NCBI GenBank assembly: GCA_003696125.1
Contig: RFHZ01000225.1
Span: 1-15,614 of the forward strand
Length of the DNA stretch: 15,614 nt
Direction of reading: 5' to 3'
Source: Nitrospinota bacterium
Lineage (GTDB): Bacteria > Tectomicrobia > Entotheonellia > J063
How positions within the stretch are numbered: position 1 is the first letter of the stretch; each line of letters begins with the position of its first letter. Of this stretch, positions 1-7,075 are shown in pieces. The notes below the pieces were generated by a model that saw only the letters and a program-made list of their open reading frames with translations, did no database searches and had not been told where the DNA came from. The translations under genes were made by a program, and so were the position numbers.

Positions 1-721
1 CAGCATCAAAGACCTTCCCAGCCGGCTCCCCTCCGGTCTTACCGTGGGGGCCATCCCTCGTCGCGAAGACCCCCGCGACGTCCTGATCTCCCGTTCAGGG
101 CTTCCCCTGCACCAGCTGCCCAAAGGCTCCCGGGTCGGGACCAGCAGCCTGCGTCGGCAGGCGCAACTGCTCCACTACCGCCCTGATCTGGTCATCGTCC
201 CGGTGCGAGGGAATATCGATACCCGGTTGCGCAAGCTGGCCGAAGGGGAGTACGACGCCATCGTCCTTGCCGCAGCCGGCCTGCTGCGGATGGGATGGGC
301 GCAGAAGATCACCGAGTATCTCAGCCCGGATATCTGCCTGCCGGCAGTAGGCCAGGGCGCCTTAGGCATCGAAATCCGTGAGGAGGATCAGGAGGTGGAA
401 GCCCTCGTCCACAAGCTGCACTCCCCGGAGACGGAAGCGGCGATCATCGCCGAACGGGCCTTTTTACACCATCTTGGCGGGGGATGCCAGGTTCCGGTGG
501 GAGCTCTAGGCCGGATCGAGGCCAACCGGCTGGTGCTACGCGGCATGATCAGCAGTGTGAACGGGAAGCGACTGCTGACCGGCAAGCGGGAAGGTGCCAT
601 CAGCGAAGCGGTTACCATAGGGAGAGCCCTGGCAGAGGATCTCTTAGATGCGGGCGGACGTGATATCCTGGCCGAGATCGAACGGGGACAGAAACAGAAA
701 GGGAAGATGGCCGAGCGATGA
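1..721 (+). CDS. hemC: Porphobilinogen deaminase (hydroxymethylbilane synthase), 5'-truncated by window edge
   Basis: HemC polymerises four porphobilinogens into hydroxymethylbilane, a cytoplasmic step of haem/sirohaem/corrin synthesis. The reading frame is open from base 2, beginning with SIKDLPSRLPSGL. This matches the HS(M/I)KD(L/V)P segment found about 80 residues into the family, so roughly the first quarter lies outside the window. The in-frame GTG at 44 is internal and is not the start. Visible family hallmarks are REDPRD, the substrate/cofactor-binding stretch VGTSSLRRQAQL, VRGNIDTRLRKL, the LPAVGQGALGIE segment, and LGGGCQVPVGA. The Cys of the last motif (codon 485-487) is the expected attachment site of the dipyrromethane cofactor. 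The stop TGA (719-721) overlaps the hemD start as ATGA, indicating translational coupling. The identification is secure; only the N-terminus is missing. Confidence 0.96.
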   Translation, partial: SIKDLPSRLPSGLTVGAIPRREDPRDVLISRSGLPLHQLPKGSRVGTSSLRRQAQLLHYRPDLVIVPVRGNIDTRLRKLAEGEYDAIVLAAAGLLRMGWAQKITEYLSPDICLPAVGQGALGIEIREEDQEVEALVHKLHSPETEAAIIAERAFLHHLGGGCQVPVGALGRIEANRLVLRGMISSVNGKRLLTGKREGAISEAVTIGRALAEDLLDAGGRDILAEIERGQKQKGKMAER

Positions 722-1530
722 TGAAGACCGAAACCTCACACCAGAGACAGCCGTTGCTGGGTCGTAAGATCCTCATTACCAGGCCCCGGCCGCAAGCGCA
801 GGCCTTTTCACAACTGCTGCGCTCCCTGGGGGCAGAGCCGATCGAGTTTCCCACCATTCAGATCGTCCCTCCTCCTTCCTGGGAGCCGCTCGACCGGGCC
901 ATTGCCGCCCTGTCAACGTATCAATGGATCATCTTTACCAGCGCCAACGGGGTGCAGCAATTCCTGGCCCGCTTATCCTTCCACGGCCAATCTCCCCAGG
1001 TCCTGCGCGACTTCCACCTCTGTGCCATCGGACCCGCCACCGCTGCGGCCCTGACCGGGGCAGGACTGCAGGTCGAGCTGGTACCGGAGGAGTACCGGGC
1101 AGAGGCGATCTGTACGGCGCTCCAGCAAAAGACCGATCTCTCCCGGACCAGGATCCTCTTACCACGGGCCCTGGAGGCAAGGGCGGTACTGGTGGAACGC
1201 CTGCGGGAGGCGGGTGCGACGGTGGATGTGGTCCCGGCGTACCGGAGCATCAAGCCTTCTGTTGACACCGGTAGCATCAAACAGATGTTACGGGCAGGTG
1301 AGATTGCGGTGATCACCTTTACCAGCTCTTCTACGGTTCGCAATTTTGTCTCTCTCTTTAGCGAAGAAGATCTCTCAACCCTCTTGCAGGGGGTACGGAC
1401 CGCTTCCATCGGTCCCATCACCACGGAAACGATGCGGCAGATGGGGATAGAACCCGACATTGTCGCCAGGGAATATACGATCCCGGCTTTGGCCCAGGCG
1501 ATCGTAGACTATTTTACCAGATCATCATAG
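718..1530 (+). CDS. hemD: Uroporphyrinogen-III synthase
   Basis: HemD cyclises hydroxymethylbilane with inversion of ring D, giving uroporphyrinogen III. The 270-aa product has the usual single-domain length (about 250-270) and carries no methyltransferase fusion. Sequence conservation in this family is low, but the characteristic marks are present: [10 protein letters not shown] near residue 18, [10 protein letters not shown] at 70-79, [11 protein letters not shown] at 102-112, LLPRA near 147, and the second lobe's [12 protein letters not shown] at 199-210 followed by [11 protein letters not shown] near 229. These form the two-lobe arrangement of the fold. The first ATG (718) overlaps the hemC stop; a second ATG follows at 721, so the start could shift by one codon. 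Position directly after hemC supports the call. Confidence 0.93.
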   Translation: MMKTETSHQRQPLLGRKILITRPRPQAQAFSQLLRSLGAEPIEFPTIQIVPPPSWEPLDRAIAALSTYQWIIFTSANGVQQFLARLSFHGQSPQVLRDFHLCAIGPATAAALTGAGLQVELVPEEYRAEAICTALQQKTDLSRTRILLPRALEARAVLVERLREAGATVDVVPAYRSIKPSVDTGSIKQMLRAGEIAVITFTSSSTVRNFVSLFSEEDLSTLLQGVRTASIGPITTETMRQMGIEPDIVAREYTIPALAQAIVDYFTRSS

Positions 1531-1549
1531 CCACAACCGATGGGTACAG

Positions 1550-1574
1550 GGCAGGCGAGGAAGCCTCTTCTGCC
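1550..1574 (+). other. Small intercistronic hairpin between hemD and hemB
   Basis: In the 82-base hemD-hemB gap, GGCAG (1550-1554) can pair with CTGCC (1570-1574) and GAGG (1557-1560) with CCTC (1564-1567), with two mismatched positions on each side and a 3-base loop. There is no T-run after it, so it is not a convincing terminator. It may be an RNA processing or stability site within the hem transcript, or chance. Confidence 0.25.
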
Positions 1575-1612
1575 AGGAGGAGTACTCATCGAGCCAAGAG
1601 AGGAGAGCAGAG

Positions 1613-2584
1613 GTGTATTTTCCAAGGTATCGCGCGCGTCGTCTCCGGGAAAAAGCATTGTTTCGTGATATGGTTCGTGAAACCCACCTGTCGGTGAACG
1701 ATTTCATCTACCCCCTCTTTGTGGTCCCCGGCTTCGGAGTGAAAGAAGAGATCCCTTCCATGCCGACCAACTATCATCTCTCCATCGACCGGTTACTGGA
1801 GGAGGTCAAAGAGGTGAGTGATCTGGGCATACCGGCGGTACTCCTCTTCGGGCTGCCGGAGAAAAAGGACGAAGTCGGCTCAGAGGGGTATGCCGAGGAT
1901 GGGATCGTGCAGCGGGCGGTCAGGGCTCTCAAGAAAAGCTTCCCCGATCTCCTGGTGATTACGGACGTCTGTCTCTGTGAGTATACCAGCCATGGACACT
2001 GCGGCGTGATCGAGAACGGCCGGGTGCATAACGATAAGAGTGTTGAGCTCTTGGCCAAAACCGCCCTCTCCCATGCCGAGGCTGGCGCCGATATGGTTGC
2101 GCCTTCGGACATGATGGATGGCCGGGTAAAGGCGATTCGAGAGATACTCGATCTCCACGGCTTCGATCATATCCCCATCATGGCCTATGCCGCCAAATAC
2201 GCCTCCAGCATGTACGGTCCTTTCCGGGAAGCTGCAGATTCCGCTCCCGCTTTTGGGGATCGCCGTTCCTACCAGATGGATCCGGCTAACAGCCGGGAAG
2301 CGGTACGTGAAGTCGGCCTGGATATCGAAGAAGGTGCGGATATCGTCATGGTGAAACCGGCCCTCTCCTATCTAGACGTCATCTATCGTGTCCGGCAGGC
2401 CTACAACCTCCCGCTGGCCGCGTACAACGTGAGCGGAGAGTTCGCCATGGTCAAGGCTGCGGCAGCCCAGGGCTGGATCGATGGGGAACGGGTCATGATG
2501 GAGATCCTCCTGAGCATCAAACGGGCAGGAGCCGATATCATCATCACCTACTTTGCCAAAGAGGCGGCCCGCCTGCTCCGCTGA
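1613..2584 (+). CDS. hemB: Delta-aminolevulinic acid dehydratase (porphobilinogen synthase)
   Basis: HemB condenses two 5-aminolevulinates into porphobilinogen, the step before HemC. The 323-aa product has the standard family length. Both active-site lysines are visible: K195 in [15 protein letters not shown] and K248 in [13 protein letters not shown], the Schiff-base lysine. Cys120, Cys122 and Cys130 in [14 protein letters not shown] form the catalytic three-cysteine zinc site, so this is the zinc-dependent class and not the Asp-rich magnesium class. The GTG start at 1613 is chosen because AGGAGAG (1601-1607) lies 5 bases upstream and because the protein then begins with a normal HemB N-terminus (YPRxRxRRLR-like). 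It follows hemD by 82 bases on the same strand, consistent with one hemCDB operon. Confidence 0.96.
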   Translation: MYFPRYRARRLREKALFRDMVRETHLSVNDFIYPLFVVPGFGVKEEIPSMPTNYHLSIDRLLEEVKEVSDLGIPAVLLFGLPEKKDEVGSEGYAEDGIVQRAVRALKKSFPDLLVITDVCLCEYTSHGHCGVIENGRVHNDKSVELLAKTALSHAEAGADMVAPSDMMDGRVKAIREILDLHGFDHIPIMAYAAKYASSMYGPFREAADSAPAFGDRRSYQMDPANSREAVREVGLDIEEGADIVMVKPALSYLDVIYRVRQAYNLPLAAYNVSGEFAMVKAAAAQGWIDGERVMMEILLSIKRAGADIIITYFAKEAARLLR

Positions 2585-2625
2585 TCGGCCCAACGCCGGT
2601 CTTTCTCTGGAAACGAGGTCACTCC

Positions 2626-4452
2626 ATGATTCCACGGAAACTCCGTGAGACACTCCGGGCATTGCTCAGCCAGCATGAACTCGATCGCCGGCGCATCGAG
2701 GAAGAGGGGAGGGTCTACGTCGAATTTGGCGGTACAGAGGATAGCAGACTGCTGGAGCGGATGGGGATTCAGGTCGATACGCTGGGACCGGAAAAGGTCA
2801 TCTTCCTGTGGGATGAAACGAGTGAACTGGAGATCGGAGGGTACCTGGTCCTGGACAACCTCTCTCGAGGGAGGCCGGCCCTGGGGGGCATCCGGATGCA
2901 ACCGGAGATCACGCCACAAGACATCGCCTTCCTGGCGCGGGGGATGACCCTGAAAAATGCCGCCGCGCAGCTCGACTTTGGCGGTGGCAAAGCCGGCATC
3001 ATCGCTGATCGAGCCAGGCTCACCGACGCAGAACGCGAAGAGGTCATCCGGACCTTTGCCCGCCTGCTCAGGCGTTACACCAACGACTATATCCCCGGTC
3101 CGGATGTGGGGACCAATGATGAAGACATGGCCTTAATCGCCATCGAGAACGGGCTCGATAACGCCGTGTCCAAGCCGGTGCGCATGGGAGGCAATGCGAT
3201 CGATGCCTCAGGAGCCGCGGCAGAAGGGGTGGTGGTTGCCATCGAGACCATCCTGGAACAGTGGGAAAAGCTGCGTGTCCTTCCCCAGTTTCGCCACCAG
3301 AAACCCTTGCGCCTGCGCGGGGCAACCGTCATCATCCAGGGCTTTGGTGCAGTCGGAGCCCATGTGGCCCGGCTACTGGCCGAAAGGGGAGCGAAGATCA
3401 TCGGTATCAGCGATCGGGAAGGCTATCTTTACTGCGCAGAGGGACTGGCCATCGACCGCCTGCTACGTCGCCAGGAAGAGGGAGTGGTGACCGATAGAGA
3501 GTACATGGCCTATTACCATAAGCCGTATGAGGGAAAGCGAGGAGAGGTCAAGTTCAGCAATGCCCGGGATGAGCTCCTCCGGGAGAGTGCAGACATCTTT
3601 ATCCCTGCTTCCCCCAAGCGAGACTATCTCCAGCTCTACGGCCAACCGCTCGACCTCAGCCGGGTAGGGCGATGGCGTTTGATTGTAGAAGGGGCCAATA
3701 CCTATTCGAGCCGGGAAGAGGATAGGAAGGCGCGGGAAGCCCTGGAAACGGCCCTGTACAAAGAGCAAGGGACCTTTCTGGCCACCGATTACCTGGTCAA
3801 TGCGGGTGGGGTCATCTTTGCCGCCTTTGAAAAGCTCGAGCAGGCCGATCGTTGTCTTCCTCCCCGGGAACTGCTCGGCAACCGGGAAGCCATAGAAGAT
3901 TTCCTCCAGCAGCATGCCACAGAAATCGCAGAGATCGCCAGCGCAAGAAAGCAGAGAGCTCACGAAAAACTGACTTCAGTTATCCGGCAGAATATCCGTG
4001 AGCTGATCGAAGAGTTGACCCGCAATCCGGACCTCCTCCCCTGTCAGGCTGCCGAGATGATCAGCCGTCGTCGTATCCGGAAGCTGGTGAAGGATGTCCT
4101 CTCCCCCAAGATCAAGACGATCCAGAGTCATGTCCCCATCAAGCTGGCGGCACAGGAGATGACGGCAGCAGAATTCGATCTGGTGGCGGTGCTTTCCGAA
4201 GACAACCGGCTCATCGGCGTGGTTACCCCCTGGGACATCTCCCGGGCCATTGCGGAGGATCGCCTACAGGAAGAAGTGGCGCAGATTATGGCGCGCGAAC
4301 CGGTGGTAGCCAGACGGGATGAGACGGTGCAGGAAGCTGCCCTCAAACTCAAGGAGAAGCGGATATCGGCGATGCCGGTCGTCGATGAACATGGACAGGT
4401 CATCGGGATTGTCACCGCCAGCATGCTCGCCGCTCTCTTTGTCGAGCGCTAA
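2626..4452 (+). CDS. Glu/Leu/Phe/Val-family amino-acid dehydrogenase fused to tandem CBS domains
   Basis: Expected to catalyse NAD(P)-linked oxidative deamination of an amino acid to a 2-oxo acid plus ammonia, or the reverse, in the cytoplasm. At 608 aa it is about 170 residues longer than ordinary glutamate dehydrogenases (410-450). Residues about 25-460 are the enzyme: GGIRMQP (87-93), MTLKNA with K110, GGGKAGI with catalytic-type K122, and GPDVGTNDEDM with D160. The Rossmann motif GFGAVG is at 239-244; D263, at the end of the next strand, suggests NAD. VEGANTY and VNAGGVIFAAFE (391-402) follow. A helical linker leads to two CBS repeats (about 488-547 and 552-606; VVTPWDISRAIAE and IVTASMLAAL), a module that usually binds AMP, ATP or S-adenosylmethionine. 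The lysine that holds the glutamate side chain is Leu86 here (ALGGIRM), as in leucine dehydrogenases, so glutamate is not an assured substrate. GAGGT lies 6 bases before the ATG. It starts 41 bases after hemB and may be cotranscribed with it. Confidence 0.88.
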   Translation: MIPRKLRETLRALLSQHELDRRRIEEEGRVYVEFGGTEDSRLLERMGIQVDTLGPEKVIFLWDETSELEIGGYLVLDNLSRGRPALGGIRMQPEITPQDIAFLARGMTLKNAAAQLDFGGGKAGIIADRARLTDAEREEVIRTFARLLRRYTNDYIPGPDVGTNDEDMALIAIENGLDNAVSKPVRMGGNAIDASGAAAEGVVVAIETILEQWEKLRVLPQFRHQKPLRLRGATVIIQGFGAVGAHVARLLAERGAKIIGISDREGYLYCAEGLAIDRLLRRQEEGVVTDREYMAYYHKPYEGKRGEVKFSNARDELLRESADIFIPASPKRDYLQLYGQPLDLSRVGRWRLIVEGANTYSSREEDRKAREALETALYKEQGTFLATDYLVNAGGVIFAAFEKLEQADRCLPPRELLGNREAIEDFLQQHATEIAEIASARKQRAHEKLTSVIRQNIRELIEELTRNPDLLPCQAAEMISRRRIRKLVKDVLSPKIKTIQSHVPIKLAAQEMTAAEFDLVAVLSEDNRLIGVVTPWDISRAIAEDRLQEEVAQIMAREPVVARRDETVQEAALKLKEKRISAMPVVDEHGQVIGIVTASMLAALFVER

Positions 4453-4457
4453 GAAAA

Positions 4458-4497
4458 AATCCCCGATTTTCCTTCTCCTGCCGGAAAATCGGGGATT
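4458..4497. terminator. Bidirectional intrinsic terminator between the dehydrogenase and ferredoxin genes
   Basis: Perfect 15-bp inverted repeat: AATCCCCGATTTTCC (4458-4472) pairs with GGAAAATCGGGGATT (4483-4497) around a 10-base loop. It begins 5 bases after the dehydrogenase stop. Read on the minus strand, i.e. downstream of the ferredoxin, the stem runs straight into TTTTCTT, a genuine U-tract. On the plus strand there is no U-run after the stem, so termination there would be weaker or aided by the stem's strength. The site separates convergent genes. Confidence 0.82.
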
Positions 4498-4562
4498 AGA
4501 GAAAGCTCAGCCTTCACTCCGGAAAAGCGCTTTCCCTGGTATCCGAAGCGTGTTAAGAGGTT

Positions 4563-4820
4563 TTATTGATAGTAAGCAGCATTCTTCTCGATATACTCCT
4601 GCCATTTATCGGGGAGTTCGCTCTCCTCAAAGATCGCTTCTACTGGACACTCCGGCTCGCACACCCCGCAGTCGATACACTCATCGGGATTGATATAGAG
4701 CTGCTCTGCATTCTCAAAATCCGGTTCGTCTTTGGTCGGATGGATGCAATCGACCGGACAAACCTCTACACAGGCAGTATCCTTCACCCCGATACACGGT
4801 TCCGCAATCACGTAGGCCAT
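4563..4820 (-). CDS. fdxA: Seven-iron ferredoxin ([3Fe-4S][4Fe-4S])
   Basis: Small soluble electron carrier of 85 aa. Cysteines are C9, C17, C21, C25 and C48, C51, C54, C58, in [17 protein letters not shown] and [12 protein letters not shown]. The second cysteine of the first canonical CxxC motif is replaced by Val12. This is the signature of ferredoxins carrying one [3Fe-4S] and one [4Fe-4S] cluster, as in Thermus and Bacillus; in those, the first cluster is held by C9, C17 and C58 equivalents and the second by C25, C48, C51 and C54. Length and the acidic C-terminal tail fit the family. The start is fixed by AGGAGG (plus-strand CCTCCT 4830-4835), 9 bases upstream of the ATG. It is monocistronic and convergent with the dehydrogenase. 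Its redox partner cannot be told from the window. The symbol is by family usage. Confidence 0.95.
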   Translation of the reverse strand: MAYVIAEPCIGVKDTACVEVCPVDCIHPTKDEPDFENAEQLYINPDECIDCGVCEPECPVEAIFEESELPDKWQEYIEKNAAYYQ

Positions 4821-5045
4821 ACTATCTCTCCTCCTGAATGAGATAAGTTTGAACTCTGCGCCTCATGTCTAGTCCTTCTTCCCCTAAAAAACGACTAGTA
4901 CCATTTGGGCGCGTCCACCATGCTGAAGCTCTCTACCCGACATTCCATTGTCATCCATAAATTAAGGAAAAAAGCGGGGTAAGTCAAGGGGGAGAGGGAG
5001 AAAAATGGGGAGAAAAAACTCGTTTTTGCTGACGATAATTTCTCC

Positions 5046-5074
5046 TTGACAGGACGAGGGTAACGTGATGTGAT
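5046..5074 (+). promoter_or_regulatory. Putative sigma-70-type promoter of the cyclase gene
   Basis: A perfect -35 hexamer TTGACA (5046-5051) is followed, after a 17-base spacer, by TGTGAT (5069-5074), which matches the -10 consensus at 4 of 6 positions. A T-rich stretch lies just upstream. Transcription would start near 5081, giving a leader of about 115 bases before the ATG at 5196. The -10 is imperfect, so the call is tentative. Confidence 0.45.
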
Positions 5075-5085
5075 GGGTCGATTAT

Positions 5086-5163
5086 GGTCTCACCACATCG
5101 AGAGGGGAGGTGGTGTAGGGGAACAAGATGGGTGAGACCGGCGCAGGGGAAGAAGACGTCTCG
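5086..5163 (+). promoter_or_regulatory. Cyclase mRNA leader with competing inverted repeats
   Basis: GGTCTCACC (5086-5094) is an exact 9-base complement of GGTGAGACC (5131-5139). Part of the first arm, CACCAC (5091-5096), can instead pair with GTGGTG (5110-5115). Part of the second arm, GAGAC (5134-5138), can instead pair with GTCTC (5158-5162). These helices exclude each other, the arrangement expected of an attenuator or riboswitch-like leader. No known riboswitch core was recognised and there is no U-run terminator. A DNA-binding operator is an alternative explanation for the 9-base arms. Confidence 0.3.
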
Positions 5164-5195
5164 GAATAAACCCTCAACCAGAGGAGGGAGATATC

Positions 5196-7016
5196 ATGAG
5201 GTGGCAGATACGCAGTCTGATCTGGAGTCTCCTCCTGATCGCTGGACTCGTGGGACTCGCTGCGGCCCAGTATCAGGTGCAGGAAAAAGGCAGGGCGGCT
5301 GCCGGTGCCGGTGCTACCCATTACTGGCCGGTGACGGCTGATACGGTGGTAGACCTCTCCCCAACGGTCTCCATGAAGCACTTCCAGTACTGGCCGGGAG
5401 GGAGCCTCCATCACCAGCCGATCATCGTCCCCTACATCCAACACAGTCCGGGTCCATGGGCTTCGGACCTCTTGCTTGTCGATGAAAACACGGCCACACA
5501 ACTGGATTGTCCAACCCACATGATGCCGCCCCAGGAGAGTGGGCTTCCCAACTCCGGCTACTGGGGAGATCTGACCTGTGATAAGGTGGCGGCCTGGCAA
5601 TTCCTGGGAGAGGTGGTGAAGATCGACGGGAGAAAGATCCTCGATCAAGCCCCCAATGGCGTCAGCCCCTTATTCACCGTAGAGATGGTGAAGGCAACAG
5701 AACAGTCTTACCGACCCCTACAGCCCGGAGATGCTGTCTTGTACTGGAGCGGCTATGATGACAAATACGATCTCCCCTTACCAGAGGGAAGACGCCTGCT
5801 GGCCGATCCCATTGCCGGGACCTCGCCAGTCTGGCCAGCACCCGATTTTGATACGCAGGATTACATCGGGAGTAAAGGGATTCGACTGGTAGGACTGGAC
5901 AGCCCCAGCGTAGGTGCCTTTGGGAAACCCAAGTATTCCCTTCCTGGCCCGGCTGGAATGTATCAGAACCCCCTGGCTTTGGAGAGTCATCTGGGACTCT
6001 TCAAACATGGTGGCCTCGATGTCGAAGGGTTGATGAACCTGCACCTCGTGCCCAACGGTGCCCTCTTCATCGCCCTGCCGGTCAAACACAAGGGCTCACC
6101 GACCGTGGAGACCCGAGCCGTGGCCATTACCGACTTGAAACTGGCAGCCGAGTTGATGAAGGCGGTGCGGGCCAAGCGGGTGGTAGATCTCTCCGTGATC
6201 CTCTCCATGCGGCACCCGGTCTGGTGGACGGGAAGGGGAGTAGGGAACTACGTCTTTCCCTATCATGCGGTCATCCCTGTGAATTACTTCAACGGACCTT
6301 TCGGTCCGTACTGGGTCAACACGCATATCGTGGATTCCCGCACCGGAACCCACGTGGATCCACCAGCCCACTACGGCCCACCGCCAGGCTTCGACTTCAA
6401 CCGTTACGGCGAGGAGGCCAAAGCGGTCCTCAAAGAGTTTGAGGCCAAGTACGGTCAACTGAAAACCACCGACATGACCTCTGACAAAGTGCCGATCCAC
6501 TACTTCATGGGCCCGGCGCGGGTCATCAACGTCCAGTACCTGGTGGGGACCACGGATCCGAAGGACTGGCCAGCCTCACCGGAGATCACCGTGGACGATA
6601 TCAAAGCGCATGAAAAACTCTATGGACCCATCAAGGCAGGTGAAGTGGTCCTCTTCCATACCGGCCACACCGATGCCCATTTCAGGGCCTTTGAACGCGG
6701 GAGACCAGATATGACCATCAAAGCTCCCCTGGATGGACTGGCAGAAGGATGGCCTGCTCCCACCCCAGAAGCGATCCGCTACCTGGCCCAAAAAGGGGTA
6801 AAACATGTGGGAATCGATGCGCCGGATATGGGCTCGGTCGATCAGGCTGCCGCGACCATGACCCACTGGGTGGCAGCCAACGAAGGGATGATCTTCACCG
6901 AGTTCCTGATCGGTGTAGGACAACTCCCCCCCACAGGAGCGTTCTACGTCTTCTTAAACCCGAAGATCGAGAACAACCATGGGGGACCAGGAAGAGCCAT
7001 CGCCATCCTGCCCTGA
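5196..7016 (+). CDS. Exported tandem-domain cyclase-family metal hydrolase
   Basis: Two copies of the cyclase/kynurenine-formamidase fold (Pfam cyclase family, which includes isatin hydrolase) in a 606-aa protein, about twice the single-domain length. Residues 1-24 form a Sec signal peptide (MRWQIR, hydrophobic core, cleavage after LAAA), followed by an Ala/Gly-rich linker, so the enzyme acts outside the cytoplasm. Domain 1 (about 50-312) starts VVDLSPTVSM and ends TVETRAVAI. Domain 2 (about 328-604) starts VVDLSVILSM and ends GPGRAIAI. The family metal motif HxGTHxDxPxH reads RTGTHVDPPAH (382-392) in domain 2, nearly complete, with the first His replaced by Arg. In domain 1 it reads NTATQLDCPTH (98-108), losing both leading His. 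Domain 2 also keeps HTGHTDAH (488-495) and E569. AGGAGG at 5182-5187 fixes the ATG start. The substrate is unknown; amide, lactam or lactone ring opening is typical of relatives. Confidence 0.87.
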   Translation: MRWQIRSLIWSLLLIAGLVGLAAAQYQVQEKGRAAAGAGATHYWPVTADTVVDLSPTVSMKHFQYWPGGSLHHQPIIVPYIQHSPGPWASDLLLVDENTATQLDCPTHMMPPQESGLPNSGYWGDLTCDKVAAWQFLGEVVKIDGRKILDQAPNGVSPLFTVEMVKATEQSYRPLQPGDAVLYWSGYDDKYDLPLPEGRRLLADPIAGTSPVWPAPDFDTQDYIGSKGIRLVGLDSPSVGAFGKPKYSLPGPAGMYQNPLALESHLGLFKHGGLDVEGLMNLHLVPNGALFIALPVKHKGSPTVETRAVAITDLKLAAELMKAVRAKRVVDLSVILSMRHPVWWTGRGVGNYVFPYHAVIPVNYFNGPFGPYWVNTHIVDSRTGTHVDPPAHYGPPPGFDFNRYGEEAKAVLKEFEAKYGQLKTTDMTSDKVPIHYFMGPARVINVQYLVGTTDPKDWPASPEITVDDIKAHEKLYGPIKAGEVVLFHTGHTDAHFRAFERGRPDMTIKAPLDGLAEGWPAPTPEAIRYLAQKGVKHVGIDAPDMGSVDQAAATMTHWVAANEGMIFTEFLIGVGQLPPTGAFYVFLNPKIENNHGGPGRAIAILP

Positions 7017-7032
7017 TGGCGTCCAGGAGGTA

Positions 7033-7073
7033 GAGTGAAGAGAGGGGAAGGATTTTTCCTTCCCCTCTTACTC
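7033..7073. terminator. Terminator-like hairpin between convergent cyclase and ABC-ATPase genes
   Basis: AGAGGGGAAGGA (7041-7052) pairs perfectly over 12 bp with TCCTTCCCCTCT (7057-7068) around a TTTT loop. The outer GAGT (7033-7036) and ACTC (7070-7073) can add pairs with a bulge. It lies 16 bases after the cyclase stop and 3 bases before the ATPase stop on the other strand. There is no good U-run on either side, so efficiency is uncertain, but its position between convergent genes supports termination. Confidence 0.65.
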
Positions 7074-7075
7074 GT

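Larger units (their letters stand above)
4821..5195. other. Divergent intergenic region between ferredoxin and cyclase genes
   Basis: A 375-base gap carrying the upstream signals of both divergent genes. On the ferredoxin side there is its Shine-Dalgarno (4830-4835) and a small inverted repeat, CTAGTC (4869-4874) with GACTAG (4893-4898); no clear minus-strand promoter was recognised. The middle (about 4965-5045) is purine-rich on the plus strand, with A-runs. The cyclase side holds a sigma-70-like promoter and a structured leader, both listed separately. No plausible coding sequence was seen. Confidence 0.6.

Noticed and set aside
924-1265. 113-codon open frame inside hemD
   Set aside because: Gly/Pro/Arg-rich, out of frame with a clear hemD and without family features.
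5086-5195. A known riboswitch class in the cyclase leader (guanidine, TPP, glycine and others considered)
   Set aside because: None of the conserved core motifs of these classes could be recognised, so only an unclassified structured leader is reported.
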